Of a stretch of 64,000 bases of DNA, positions 18,185 to 26,923 are shown in pieces. Numbering within the stretch: the stretch's first letter is position 1; every line of letters starts with the position of its first letter. The notes beneath the pieces are model-generated. The model was given only the letters and a program-made list of their open reading frames with translations, did not search any database and had not been told where the DNA came from. The stretch lies in NCBI GenBank assembly GCA_003862155.1, contig QOUV01000011.1, positions 1 through 64,000 of the forward strand, in the 5' to 3' direction. This DNA is from Lachnospiraceae bacterium (lineage in GTDB: Bacteria > Bacillota > Clostridia > Lachnospirales > Lachnospiraceae). A program made the position numbers and the translations under genes.

Positions 18185-18213
18185 ATGATAACAGTCTTTT
18201 ACCAATATTACAA
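18185..18213 (-). promoter_or_regulatory. promoter of the response regulator/L,D-transpeptidase operon
   Basis: The minus strand reads TTGTAA (18208-18213), 17 bp, TATCAT (18185-18190), 26 nt before the start codon at 18159. It directly follows the terminator of the decarboxylase operon. Confidence 0.6.
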
Positions 18214-18249
18214 GAAAAAAGAACTCCCCGAAGGATATTCGAGGAGTCC
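18213..18249 (-). terminator. terminator of the decarboxylase operon
   Basis: Minus-strand GGACTCCTCG pairs with CGGGGAGTTC around an 8-9 nt loop, followed by TTTTTTC. It ends transcription after the alpha subunit gene. Confidence 0.85.
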
Positions 18250-18271
18250 CTTCTTTAATTCAGTCGAAAGA

Positions 18272-19681
18272 TCAAAGCGGATAAGCCTTGTTCTTTGTAT
18301 CAGCCTTGTTCGGATCTACCTTAGTCTGCTGAGCCTCTCTGTATTTGAAGAATTCCTCAGCAACCTGTGGGAACAGTGCATAGGTGAGTGTATCCTCATC
18401 CTGCTGCTTGTAAGGTGCAACCTTCTTCTCCATCTCTGGAAGCTGTGGTCCGATAAGGTCTGCAGGTCTGCAGGTTATAGCATCCTTTGCCTCATCTCCA
18501 AGACACTTCTTTACTACATCCGGATTGAACGGCATCTCGGTCTTACCATACTTGCCAAGGAGAAGGTCCTTTGACTGCTGGGTAACGACTTTGTATCTCT
18601 CGCCCATAAGGACATTGAATACGGCCTGTGTTCCAACGATCTGTGAAGAAGGTGTAACGAGAGGCGGCTCACCGAAATCTTTACGAACTCTAGGTACTTC
18701 CTCGAGAACCTCCTGGAGCTTATCTTCCTTATGCTGGTCTTTGAGCTGTCCGATAAGGTTTGAAAGCATTCCGCCTGGAACCTGATACAGAAGAGTCTTG
18801 ATGTTTACACCAAGAACCTTGGTGCTCATACGGCCATTATCCAGGTACTTCTGTCTGATCGGAGCGAAGTAGTCAGAAATCTCTGAGAGAAGGTTAAGGT
18901 CAAGACCAGTATCATAGTCTGTGTCCTTGAATGCCTGAACCATAACCTCTGTAGCCGGCTGTGATGTGCCGAGGGCGAATGGAGAGATAGCTGTATCGAT
19001 AATGTCGCAGCCAGCCTCAACTGCCTTCATGCATGTCATAGAAGCCACACCTGAGGTGTAGTGGTTATGAAGCTCGATAGGAATAGATACTGCCTTCTTT
19101 AATGCAGGGATAAGCTCTGCTGCCTGTTTTGGTAAGAGAAGACCTGACATATCCTTGATGCAGATAGAGTCAGCACCAAGGGACTCAGCTTCCTTTGCCT
19201 TCTTAACCCAGTACTCTGTGGTATAAGGCTCACCGAGCGTGAAAGAAAGAGCGATCTGAGCATGTCCGCCCTCTTTCTTTGCAGCCTTTACAGCAGTCTC
19301 TAAGTTTCTCATATCATTTAAGCAGTCAAAAATACGGATGATATCGATTCCGTTTGCGATGGACTTCTGTACGAAGTACTCTACAACATCATCTGCATAA
19401 GGCTTGTATCCTAAAATGTTCTGGCCACGGAAAAGCATCTGGAGCTTAGTGTTCTTGAATCCGGCACGAAGCTTACGAAGTCTCTCCCATGGGTCCTCGT
19501 GAAGGAAACGCAGGCAGGCATCGAATGTAGCACCGCCCCAGCACTCTACAGCGTTATATCCGACTTTATCCATGACTGGAACGATCGGAAGCATTTCCTC
19601 AGTTGTCATTCTTGTAGCGATAAGAGACTGATGTGCATCACGAAGCACTGTCTCAGTTATCTTTAATGGTTTCTTAGCCAT
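18272..19681 (-). CDS. oadA: oxaloacetate decarboxylase alpha / pyruvate carboxylase subunit B-type carboxyltransferase
   Basis: A 469-residue carboxyltransferase barrel plus conserved C-terminal PYC/OadA domain. ITETVLRDAHQSLIATRM begins the barrel; IRIFDCLNDMRN and the metal-site segment IELHNHYTSG follow. It exchanges CO2 between oxaloacetate and carrier biotin. The biotinyl domain found at the end of many alpha subunits is missing and is supplied by the separate gene at 20866. The ATG at 19681 was chosen because AGGAGG lies 11 nt upstream; an ATG nine bases earlier would overlap the ribosome site. Last gene of the operon. Confidence 0.93.
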   Translation of the reverse strand: MAKKPLKITETVLRDAHQSLIATRMTTEEMLPIVPVMDKVGYNAVECWGGATFDACLRFLHEDPWERLRKLRAGFKNTKLQMLFRGQNILGYKPYADDVVEYFVQKSIANGIDIIRIFDCLNDMRNLETAVKAAKKEGGHAQIALSFTLGEPYTTEYWVKKAKEAESLGADSICIKDMSGLLLPKQAAELIPALKKAVSIPIELHNHYTSGVASMTCMKAVEAGCDIIDTAISPFALGTSQPATEVMVQAFKDTDYDTGLDLNLLSEISDYFAPIRQKYLDNGRMSTKVLGVNIKTLLYQVPGGMLSNLIGQLKDQHKEDKLQEVLEEVPRVRKDFGEPPLVTPSSQIVGTQAVFNVLMGERYKVVTQQSKDLLLGKYGKTEMPFNPDVVKKCLGDEAKDAITCRPADLIGPQLPEMEKKVAPYKQQDEDTLTYALFPQVAEEFFKYREAQQTKVDPNKADTKNKAYPL

Positions 19682-19697
19682 AAATTTCATTTCCTCC

Positions 19698-20846
19698 TTA
19701 TACACCAAAGATAGCCATGAATACGCCGGCAGCTACTGCTGTTCCGATAACACCTGCTACGTTAGGTCCCATAGCATGCATCAGAAGGAAGTTCGTAGGA
19801 TCTTCCTCTGCGCCGACCTTCTGTGAAACACGAGCCGACATAGGAACCGCGGATACACCTGCAGAACCGATCAGAGGGTTTATTTTGCCATGCGTGATCT
19901 TACACATAAGCTTTCCGATAACAAGTCCACCTGCTGTAGCAAATGCAAATGCGATAAGTCCAAGTACGACGATCTTTAAAGTGCTGGCATTCAGGAAAGC
20001 CTCAGCTGATGTAGAAGCTCCTACTGAAGTACCGAGCAGGATAACTACGATATACATCAAAGCGTTTGATGCTGTCTCTGTCAGCTGTCTGACAACTCCG
20101 CACTCCTTGAAGAGGTTACCAAGCATCAGCATTCCGATAAGAGGTGCTGTTGTAGGAAGGATAAGACATACAACAACAGTAACGACTATAGGGAAGAGGA
20201 TCTTCTCAAGTTTGCTGACTGGACGAAGAGTCTTCATGTGGATGGAGCGCTCCTCATGTGTAGTCAAAGCCTTCATGATAGGCGGCTGAATGATAGGTAC
20301 GAGTGACATGTAAGAATATGCTGCCACGGCAATAGGTCCCATCAGTGCCGACTGTCCCAACTTACCTGCGAGGAAGATTGATGTAGGTCCATCAGCTCCT
20401 CCGATGATTGCGATAGCTGCTGCAGCCTTGTCCGGGAATCCCATAAGGATAGCGAAGAGATATGCCATGTAGATACCGAACTGTGCAGCTGCACCGAGTA
20501 AGAACGAAATCGGGTTCGCGATAAGAGGCGAGAAGTCTGTCATCGCTCCAACTCCCATGAAGATAAGTGAAGGAAGGATCGACCACTCATCCAGCTGGAA
20601 GAAGTACCAGAGCAATCCACCTACGCCATTCGAAGTCTCCTGAGGACTTGCAATGATATCAGGATAGATATTTACCAGAAGCATTCCGAATGCGATCGGC
20701 ACCAGAAGCAGAGGCTCAAAATCTTTCGCAATGGCCAGATAAAGGAAAACAAAGGCCACGATAATCATTATAAAGTTTCCTACAGTAAGATTCGCAAATG
20801 CCGTCTGATGGAGCAGATTGCCCATCGTCTGTGCAATATAACTCAT
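19698..20846 (-). CDS. oadB: sodium-translocating decarboxylase beta subunit
   Basis: A 382-residue multipass protein that decarboxylates carboxybiotin and exports Na+. Recognisable family signatures are the Asp-containing GGADGPTSIFLAGKL loop, the LLGTSVGAS region, and the C-terminal SAGVSAVPMSARVSQ followed by NFLLMHAMGPNVAGVIG. About 9-10 membrane segments are visible. AAGGAGG precedes the ATG. It sits between the biotin carrier and alpha subunit genes, as expected for a pump of this family. Confidence 0.96.
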   Translation of the reverse strand: MSYIAQTMGNLLHQTAFANLTVGNFIMIIVAFVFLYLAIAKDFEPLLLVPIAFGMLLVNIYPDIIASPQETSNGVGGLLWYFFQLDEWSILPSLIFMGVGAMTDFSPLIANPISFLLGAAAQFGIYMAYLFAILMGFPDKAAAAIAIIGGADGPTSIFLAGKLGQSALMGPIAVAAYSYMSLVPIIQPPIMKALTTHEERSIHMKTLRPVSKLEKILFPIVVTVVVCLILPTTAPLIGMLMLGNLFKECGVVRQLTETASNALMYIVVILLGTSVGASTSAEAFLNASTLKIVVLGLIAFAFATAGGLVIGKLMCKITHGKINPLIGSAGVSAVPMSARVSQKVGAEEDPTNFLLMHAMGPNVAGVIGTAVAAGVFMAIFGV

Positions 20847-20865
20847 TTATGAATCCTCCTTAGAA

Positions 20866-21216
20866 TCAGTCGTCGTTCATCGTAGCAAGAAGATCTCCTG
20901 TATCACATGGATCTCCCTCTTTGCACTCGATAGTAGCGACAGTTCCTGCTACAGGTGCTACTACAGGTGTCTCCATCTTCATAACCTCAAGAACTACAAT
21001 CGGGTCGCCCGGCTTAACCTTTGTTCCAGGTCCAGCTGCGATCTTAAACACCTTACCCTGAGCTTCGCATAAAATCTTGCGTGAGCCCTGGTTTCCAGCT
21101 GGTGCTGCTGGAGCTTTCGGTGCTGGAGCAGCTGCAGGAGCTGATGCTGATGCACCCTTCTCTTCTACGGATACGTCATATGACTTGCCATTTACTGTAA
21201 TGGTATAATTTTTCAT
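20866..21216 (-). CDS. biotin carboxyl carrier protein of the decarboxylase
   Basis: A 116-residue carrier: a short N-terminal segment (MKNYTITVNGKSYDV), an Ala/Pro-rich flexible linker (~28-48) and a lipoyl/biotinyl fold with the modification motif EVMKMETPV (biotinylated Lys). The ATG at 21216 with AGGAGG 8 nt upstream is preferred over an in-frame upstream start. It carries carboxyl groups between the two carboxyltransferases and the membrane pump. Confidence 0.95.
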   Translation of the reverse strand: MKNYTITVNGKSYDVSVEEKGASASAPAAAPAPKAPAAPAGNQGSRKILCEAQGKVFKIAAGPGTKVKPGDPIVVLEVMKMETPVVAPVAGTVATIECKEGDPCDTGDLLATMNDD

Positions 21217-21233
21217 GATATTTTCCTCCTGAA

Positions 21234-21986
21234 TCAATATCTTCTCTTAATAGAACGCACCACGAATGAATCCGTAGAAGCGCCTGTGGCGGCTGAGATT
21301 GCCGCACTGATAACTGCTATAAGTTCTTCTGAATCCTCTTCTGCTGAAGGCTCAGCTTCTACTGTCTCTGCTGCAGGAGCAGTCTCTCCTGACTCCTGTG
21401 CTTTATTAGCCTCATGTTTCTTCTGTAAATACGGAATAATATTGAAGGCGTAGATGACCAGGCAGATGATAATAAGAACTACAAAGACTATCGCTAATCC
21501 CATGACACAGTTAAGAGCTGCTCTGCCCATAGTCTCACCCAGTGTATAAACAGGGTTGAAGTTGATGCTCGTAGGCTTTGCCATGTTGTATGACTTGAAT
21601 ACCATGACGAAGGTGGCATCACGCTTTGAATACTTCATCGTGAGAGTAGTCGTGATATTCTTTCCGGCCTTATCGACTTTGAAGTCTCCAAAGCCCTTGA
21701 ACTCGCCAAGCTCCGGTGTATAGTCTACGAAGTTCTTGAACATCTCTTTGTAAACTTTAAGTTCGTCATTGTCCGGATCGGCTGATGACTGTGTAGCATA
21801 GGTCTTATAGTACTTCTGTAAGTCACTCTTCGACATAGCAGCTAACTGAGTACCAAGGCCGACTGACTCGGTCTTAAGGTCATCAGCAGTCTTTCCGCCA
21901 TAAGTCTGGTCCGTAGTCTGGCCACAGGAAGCTAAAAGACAAAGGCAGGCAAGGAGAGCAAAAATGACACTTATTTTTTTCTTCAT
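21234..21986 (-). CDS. oadG: OadG-type gamma subunit with lipoprotein N-terminus
   Basis: A 250-residue protein. A lipoprotein signal (LLASC, Cys21) leads into an extracytoplasmic domain (~25-145), then a membrane segment (~152-178) and a cytoplasmic Ala/Glu-rich linker. The OadG-like C-terminus ends AISAATGASTDSFVVRSIKRRY. Classic OadG is only ~80-100 residues, so the N-terminal domain is an addition, seen in some Clostridia. It anchors the pump complex. Its start is coupled to the upstream carboxyltransferase gene, whose stop lies just after the ribosome site. Confidence 0.85.
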   Translation of the reverse strand: MKKKISVIFALLACLCLLASCGQTTDQTYGGKTADDLKTESVGLGTQLAAMSKSDLQKYYKTYATQSSADPDNDELKVYKEMFKNFVDYTPELGEFKGFGDFKVDKAGKNITTTLTMKYSKRDATFVMVFKSYNMAKPTSINFNPVYTLGETMGRAALNCVMGLAIVFVVLIIICLVIYAFNIIPYLQKKHEANKAQESGETAPAAETVEAEPSAEEDSEELIAVISAAISAATGASTDSFVVRSIKRRY

Positions 21987-21999
21987 CAGATTACCTCGC

Positions 22000-23379
22000 T
22001 TACTTTGTGACATGCTTTCTATATGCCTCGTCTACTTTCTTTGTGAAAAGTACTTCAAATGCGTCGATCAGATACTTTCTGATATCGGCTGCATTTACAA
22101 ATCTGTCTACAACACCGCGGCGTGCTGCATTAGCTGATCCTGAAACCTTAGCTTCATAATCTGCCTCAGAAACACCTGCGATCTTTGCTGCCTGCTTCGT
22201 CTGCATAGGTCCCATCTCGGCATCTGAGAATGCATAAACAATATCAGCGCCTGTAGAATGGCTGCCCATAAGGATAGCTGCTGAAGTGTATGCCTTGGCT
22301 ACTACTGCTACCTTCGGTACTGAAGCAGAAGCATAGGCATTGATAAACTCTGCTGATGCAGCAGTAAGAGAAGCCTCTGCATGAACTGTGGTCAAAAATC
22401 CCTCGGTCTTAACGAGTGAAAGAACAGGGATATCAAATGCGTCACAGAACTTAACGAAGTCTGCTGCTTTTCTTAAAGCCTTCGGTGAAAGTCTGTCGTC
22501 AAACTCCTCGTCTCCGCTCTTTACAGTGTTTCCAAATGCACCGATCGTCATGCCGTCGAGCTTGATAAAGCCGCAGGTCATATCCTTTGCATAATCAGCC
22601 TTAACCTCGACGAAGAACTTTCCGTCTGAAATCTCTTTAAATACGTCTGCTGCGTTCTGATATGAGGCTCCCGCAACATCAGCTGCTCTGTTCAGATCAT
22701 CTGTGCACTCATCAACGCAGCCCTCTTCGATATTGCTTCCTGGAAGTACAGGTACAAGCTGTCTTATGGCTGCAACAACATCAGCCTCACTGCCTGTGCC
22801 ATCGATACCACCTGCTACTGTGCTTCTGAAAGCATATGCAGAAGTATCTGTTCCCTTGTTTCCAGTAAGGGCATCAGGTGAATTGAAGAATACCTTCGCA
22901 TCATCTGTCATGTAAGTAAAATCAGCTAATGAAAGGAGTGCTGATAATCCACCACCGCAGTTTCCAAATACTGCCATGATCTGCGGGATAACTCCACTGA
23001 CTTCACTTGCTTTCGAAAGTACGCTTCCAAGTGACTCGATCGCATCATATGACTCAAGAAGGCGTACGCCTGTGCTGTCAAGAAGTCCGATAACAGGAGC
23101 TCCGACTGCAAGTGCCTGCTCATACGTGCGAAGGATCTTCTTTGCGTGCATTTCTCCGATAGATCCGCCAAGAACTGACGGCTCCTGGGCGAATACAAAT
23201 ACGAGATTTCCATCGATCGTACCGTGTCCAGTGACTACTCCATCGGAAGGTGTGTCTTCTGCTGCCTGGTTAAAATCCGTGTTGCGGGCCGTTACAGAAG
23301 AACCAAGCTCTACAAAGCTGTTCTCGTCTAAAAGGCTCTGGATCCTTGAGACTGCAGAAAATACTTTTTCCTCACTCAT
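22000..23379 (-). CDS. mmdA: acyl-CoA carboxyltransferase-family subunit (MmdA-like)
   Basis: A 459-residue protein with the crotonase-fold carboxyltransferase domain of methylmalonyl-CoA decarboxylase, propionyl-CoA carboxylase and glutaconyl-CoA decarboxylase. It shows GHGTIDGNLVFVFAQEPSVLGG and MAVFGNCGGGLSALL in the N half, and MTIGAFGN and AYTSAAILMGS in the C half. At 459 residues it is shorter than the usual ~510, so some loops are lost. First gene of the decarboxylase operon with a GGAGG site. The acyl-CoA substrate cannot be told from sequence. Confidence 0.88.
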   Translation of the reverse strand: MSEEKVFSAVSRIQSLLDENSFVELGSSVTARNTDFNQAAEDTPSDGVVTGHGTIDGNLVFVFAQEPSVLGGSIGEMHAKKILRTYEQALAVGAPVIGLLDSTGVRLLESYDAIESLGSVLSKASEVSGVIPQIMAVFGNCGGGLSALLSLADFTYMTDDAKVFFNSPDALTGNKGTDTSAYAFRSTVAGGIDGTGSEADVVAAIRQLVPVLPGSNIEEGCVDECTDDLNRAADVAGASYQNAADVFKEISDGKFFVEVKADYAKDMTCGFIKLDGMTIGAFGNTVKSGDEEFDDRLSPKALRKAADFVKFCDAFDIPVLSLVKTEGFLTTVHAEASLTAASAEFINAYASASVPKVAVVAKAYTSAAILMGSHSTGADIVYAFSDAEMGPMQTKQAAKIAGVSEADYEAKVSGSANAARRGVVDRFVNAADIRKYLIDAFEVLFTKKVDEAYRKHVTK

Positions 23380-23436
23380 AGTTTATTCCTCCAACGTCTA
23401 TTAATAAGTCTAGCGAAAAAAATCGCAACTTAGCTC

Positions 23437-23465
23437 ATTTTATCTCAAATCGGATAGTTTATCAA
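23437..23465 (-). promoter_or_regulatory. promoter of the decarboxylase operon
   Basis: The minus strand shows TTGATA (23460-23465), 17 bp, TAAAAT (23437-23442), about 58 bp before the start codon. The leader contains a small GCGA/TCGC hairpin around an A-run (23414-23427). Confidence 0.7.
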
Positions 23466-23472
23466 GGGCTTT

Positions 23473-24045
23473 TCACACATCTACTGTCTCATTTTCAGCC
23501 TCTTCGACTGCTTCTTCCTTGAATTCAGCGATCTGTTCGTCGCTTAATGACGGAAGTGAAGAAAGTGACTCAATTCCGAACACCCGAAGAAACTCCTCGG
23601 TCGTCCCGAAAAGTATAGGCCTTCCCGGAGCATCCATCCTTCCGACCTCTTCGATAAGGTCGTATTCTACAAGCTTGTTTACAGAATGGTCTGAGTTTAC
23701 TCCGCGGATCTTCGCAATTGCTGCCTTCGTGACAGGCTGCCTGTAGGCTACTATTGAAAGCGTCTCGAGAAGTGTATTCGTAAGGACTGCCTTTTTCGGC
23801 TGCTTCGCAATTTTTATAAGGCTTCCATATATTTCCCTGGCCGTACACATCTGGAAGCTGTCCTCAAGTCTTACAAGCCTGATGCCTCGGTCCGCTGATT
23901 CGTACTCTTCCGCAAGCTCTTCCGATGCCTTTATGACCTCTTCCTTAGTGACTCCAAAGGCTTCCGCCGCGGTCTTTGCGTCTAAGCTTCTGCCGATTGC
24001 AAAGTAAATACCTTCGAGCTCTTTTTTTAATTCATTAGACTGCAT
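23473..24045 (-). CDS. scpB: segregation and condensation protein B
   Basis: A 190-residue winged-helix kleisin partner of SMC-ScpA in chromosome condensation. It has tandem winged helices, with the family phrase LSIVAYRQPVTKAAIAKIRGVNSD and GRPILFGTTEEFLRVFGI. It overlaps the scpA 3' end by 11 bp. Last gene of the long housekeeping run that begins at ylxM. Confidence 0.96.
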   Translation of the reverse strand: MQSNELKKELEGIYFAIGRSLDAKTAAEAFGVTKEEVIKASEELAEEYESADRGIRLVRLEDSFQMCTAREIYGSLIKIAKQPKKAVLTNTLLETLSIVAYRQPVTKAAIAKIRGVNSDHSVNKLVEYDLIEEVGRMDAPGRPILFGTTEEFLRVFGIESLSSLPSLSDEQIAEFKEEAVEEAENETVDV

Positions 24046-24811
24046 ATGCTACCTGTGATTCCATTTCTATGTCTCCGAAGATTTCCTCCTGGCGGGCGTG
24101 TATCTTTCCGGTCTTCATAAGCTCTAAAACCGCAAGAAATGTGACAATGACCTCAGTCTTCGAGGTGTCACCTTCGAATAGATTTCTGAAAGAAAAATGC
24201 CTGTGTCCCTTTGCGAATGAAAGAAGTTCACCAGTTTTTTCTTCGAGTGAAATTTTTTCCCTTTTGATCGAACCGAACTTGGATCTGATCGGATCGACGC
24301 GTTCTCTCTGGCGCTTTAATACCTCATTAAAAATGGCGTTTAACTTTGATAAAGTCACGCCATCTAAAAGTTCTGCCGGATCGACCGGTGCCTCATAATT
24401 TTTGACCTCAGGGGGAATCGTAGGTTCCTTAAAGAGAACGAGTCCCGCTTCATCCTCTCTCTCCTTAAGCTCACCTGCGAGCTCGTGGTACATCTTGTAC
24501 TCGAGCAGCGCATCGATAAGTTCCTGTCTCGGGTCTGTCTGCTCTTCTTCCTCTTCATCTTCAGGTTTCTTCTCCGGGAGAAGCATCTTCGCCTTTATCG
24601 AGAGAAGAGTCGATGCCATCACAAGAAATGCACTCATGGTGTCGAGGTCAGTCTCCTCCATCCTGTCAATGTAGTCGAGGTATTGATCTGTGATTTCAAC
24701 TATAGGGATATCGTAGATGCTTACCTTATTTTTTTCAATAAGGTGCAAAAGAAGCTCGAGCGGCCCGGAGAAGGCCTCGAGCTTAACGTCTAATGTCTTT
24801 TTTTCTTCCAT
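24035..24811 (-). CDS. scpA: segregation and condensation protein A
   Basis: The 258-residue kleisin subunit of the SMC complex. The N-terminal domain starts LDVKLEAFSGPLELLLHLIEKNK and includes DLDTMSAFLVMASTLLSIKAKMLLP. An acidic linker follows, and the C-terminal winged helix has VIVTFLAVLELMKTGKI. Length and order are normal. Its start overlaps the end of the dUTPase gene by one base. Confidence 0.97.
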   Translation of the reverse strand: MEEKKTLDVKLEAFSGPLELLLHLIEKNKVSIYDIPIVEITDQYLDYIDRMEETDLDTMSAFLVMASTLLSIKAKMLLPEKKPEDEEEEEQTDPRQELIDALLEYKMYHELAGELKEREDEAGLVLFKEPTIPPEVKNYEAPVDPAELLDGVTLSKLNAIFNEVLKRQRERVDPIRSKFGSIKREKISLEEKTGELLSFAKGHRHFSFRNLFEGDTSKTEVIVTFLAVLELMKTGKIHARQEEIFGDIEMESQVAYAV

Positions 24812-25248
24812 CAGGCCCTCCCCGTAGATCCGAAGCCGCCTCTCGACTCAGCGTCTAAGTGCTCTTTTTCTTCGAATACTATCCCAGGCTGATGCTTAAA
24901 AATCCTGAACTGACAGAGTCTGTCGTTTGCTGAAATGTGAACGTCCCTCGTCGCAAAAACAGGCATCATAAGGATGTCGTCGTCGCCACAGTAGCTCTCG
25001 TCAACTACTCCGATACCGTTCGACTGGAGAAGTCCGTAATTTTTAAAAGTGGAAGAACGTGGTGCTGTGATCATCTCGTAGCCTTCCGGAAGCTTGACAG
25101 AAATTCCAAGGTCGATAAGACAGAACTCACCCTTTTTCAGGTCGTAGTCCTTCGCAGCGCGAAGGTCGATCCAGTCGCTTTTCCCGTCGATGTATTTAAG
25201 TTTTTCGATTTTATCTGTGTGATATTTGATCTGAATAGTCTCTTTCAT
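24811..25248 (-). CDS. dut: dUTP diphosphatase
   Basis: A 145-residue trimeric-type dUTPase that hydrolyses dUTP to dUMP and keeps uracil out of DNA. Motifs are recognisable: APRSSTFKNYGLLQSNGIGVVD with the substrate loop, RLCQFRIFK, and the Gly-rich C-terminal motif 5 RGGFGSTGR. The ATG at 25248 was chosen because the upstream extension overlaps gpsA; its ribosome site (AGAGAAA) is weak. It complements ung at 8123 in limiting uracil in DNA. Confidence 0.9.
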   Translation of the reverse strand: MKETIQIKYHTDKIEKLKYIDGKSDWIDLRAAKDYDLKKGEFCLIDLGISVKLPEGYEMITAPRSSTFKNYGLLQSNGIGVVDESYCGDDDILMMPVFATRDVHISANDRLCQFRIFKHQPGIVFEEKEHLDAESRGGFGSTGRA

Positions 25249-25261
25249 GATTTTTCTCTTT

Positions 25262-26269
25262 TTATTCCCAGCAGTCTCCGCTGATCTCACTCTTTTTGTC
25301 TCTGCACATCAGGTCGTGTACCGCGTCCTTTGCGCTTTTGTTGCAGAAAAGCACCTGATTTACCTCAGTGATTATAGGCATCGATACCTTGTATTTTCTG
25401 CCAAGTGCGAATGCAGCTTTAGCTGAGTAGACGCCCTCAACTACCATATGGATTCTCTCCATGGCTTCCTTTACCGGGACTCCCTGTCCGATAAGCTCTC
25501 CGGCCTGGTGGTTTCTCGAATGCACAGACGAGCAGGTAACGATCAGATCGCCAATGCCCGCAAGTCCTGCGAGCGTATCCGGCTTTCCGCCCATCGCAAC
25601 AGCAATCGCCGTGATCTCTCTGATGCCCCGCGTAATAAGAGCGGCCCTCGCGTTGTCGCCGTTTCCAAGGCCGTCAGACATGCCTGCAGCAAGCGCTATG
25701 ACATTCTTCAGTGATGCGCCTACTTCAATTCCCTTTACATCGGAGCTCGTATAGACACGCAGGTTTTCGTCCATAAAAATATCCTGTACTTTTTTTGCGA
25801 GGCGGAAATCCTTCGCTCCTGCGACAAGCACTGTAGGAAGCTTCCTTATAACCTCCTCTGCATGTGAAGGACCGGATAAGGCTCCGACCAAAACTCCCGG
25901 AAGCTCGTCTTCGATGATCTCCGTCTGAGTCATCAGGCTGTCCTCTTCTATTCCCTTTGAAACTGAAATGTATCCGACATTTTTATTGAAACATGGCTTG
26001 ACTTTTCCGGCGGTCTGCCTTGTAGCAGTAGACGGGACAGCAAATACAACCAGAGAGCTTCCGGAAAGTGCCTCTCCGATATCGTCGAAAAATTCTATCC
26101 CCTCCGGGTATAAGAAGCCCGGAAGATTTTTGATCCCGCGGTCTTTTTTCATCTGAGAAACCGCTGCGGGATTGTGTGACCAGAGCCTGACACTGTGTCC
26201 GTTCCATGCCAAAACAGAGGCCAGGGCACTTCCCCAGCTCCCTGCCCCCAGTATGGTGACCTGTGACAT
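25262..26269 (-). CDS. gpsA: glycerol-3-phosphate dehydrogenase [NAD(P)+]
   Basis: The 335-residue enzyme reduces DHAP to sn-glycerol 3-phosphate for phospholipid synthesis. The Rossmann motif GAGSWGSALASVLAWNGH opens the protein; LSGPSHAEEV, the catalytic Lys segment VGASLKNVIALAAGM, and TLAGLAGIGDLIVTC follow. The adjacent plsY uses its product, a common bacterial arrangement. Confidence 0.97.
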   Translation of the reverse strand: MSQVTILGAGSWGSALASVLAWNGHSVRLWSHNPAAVSQMKKDRGIKNLPGFLYPEGIEFFDDIGEALSGSSLVVFAVPSTATRQTAGKVKPCFNKNVGYISVSKGIEEDSLMTQTEIIEDELPGVLVGALSGPSHAEEVIRKLPTVLVAGAKDFRLAKKVQDIFMDENLRVYTSSDVKGIEVGASLKNVIALAAGMSDGLGNGDNARAALITRGIREITAIAVAMGGKPDTLAGLAGIGDLIVTCSSVHSRNHQAGELIGQGVPVKEAMERIHMVVEGVYSAKAAFALGRKYKVSMPIITEVNQVLFCNKSAKDAVHDLMCRDKKSEISGDCWE

Positions 26270-26272
26270 CTC

Positions 26273-26923
26273 TCACCCCTCCTTCTTTTTGTGGTGGAAT
26301 GAAAATTTATTCTCGTTTCCAGTGATGAGACGGCCAATGTTGCTGTGATGGCGCCATACAGCAAGCGCTCCGACGCCAAACGACAGGACTATAATAAGAG
26401 GCGCCTCCTGCATAGTAAAAGCTGTATGGCCCGTGAGGATTGCGGCCATAGCCATGAATGGAAATGAGATAGCACAGAGTATAGAACCCAGCGAAACAAA
26501 CCTTGTGATCGCTACTGTGATCACAAAAACTGCAACCTGGAAAGGAATTATGATCGGATAGGCTATGATAAAAAGGCCAAGCGAAGTGGCGATTCCCTTC
26601 CCTCCTTTAAAATGCATAGTAGCCGGAAAATCGTGTCCTATGACGGCGCCAAGCGCCGCAAAAAACATGATCACCGCCTTTGATTCCGGCTCAAAATGAG
26701 ATGCGACAGCACCCATGATAAGCGCCGGCACAACGCCCTTCATGCAGTCAAAGAGGAGGCAGAGAGCCCCCTGCAGGTTGCCAAGGACTCTCAAGGTATT
26801 TGTCGTACCGATGTTTCCGCTGCCCTGCTTCGTGATATCCACGTGTTCAGCCTTCCCCATAAGATAGCCGGAAGGCACATTTCCAAAAGCATACCCCAAT
26901 AAAAATGCCAGAAATTTAAGCAT
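26273..26923 (-). CDS. plsY: acyl-phosphate:glycerol-3-phosphate acyltransferase PlsY
   Basis: The 216-residue multipass enzyme makes lysophosphatidate from acyl-phosphate and glycerol 3-phosphate. Conserved loops are visible: GNVPSGYLMGK, QGSGNIGTTNTLRVLG and HDFPATMHFKGGKGIATSLG. Three nucleotides separate it from gpsA, and its start overlaps the der stop by one base. It completes a gpsA-plsY lipid module inside the translation operon. Confidence 0.96.
   Translation of the reverse strand: MLKFLAFLLGYAFGNVPSGYLMGKAEHVDITKQGSGNIGTTNTLRVLGNLQGALCLLFDCMKGVVPALIMGAVASHFEPESKAVIMFFAALGAVIGHDFPATMHFKGGKGIATSLGLFIIAYPIIIPFQVAVFVITVAITRFVSLGSILCAISFPFMAMAAILTGHTAFTMQEAPLIIVLSFGVGALAVWRHHSNIGRLITGNENKFSFHHKKKEG

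Noticed and set aside
19717..20289. 190-codon plus-strand open frame
   Set aside because: Antisense to oadB, whose sequence is fully conserved; a shadow.
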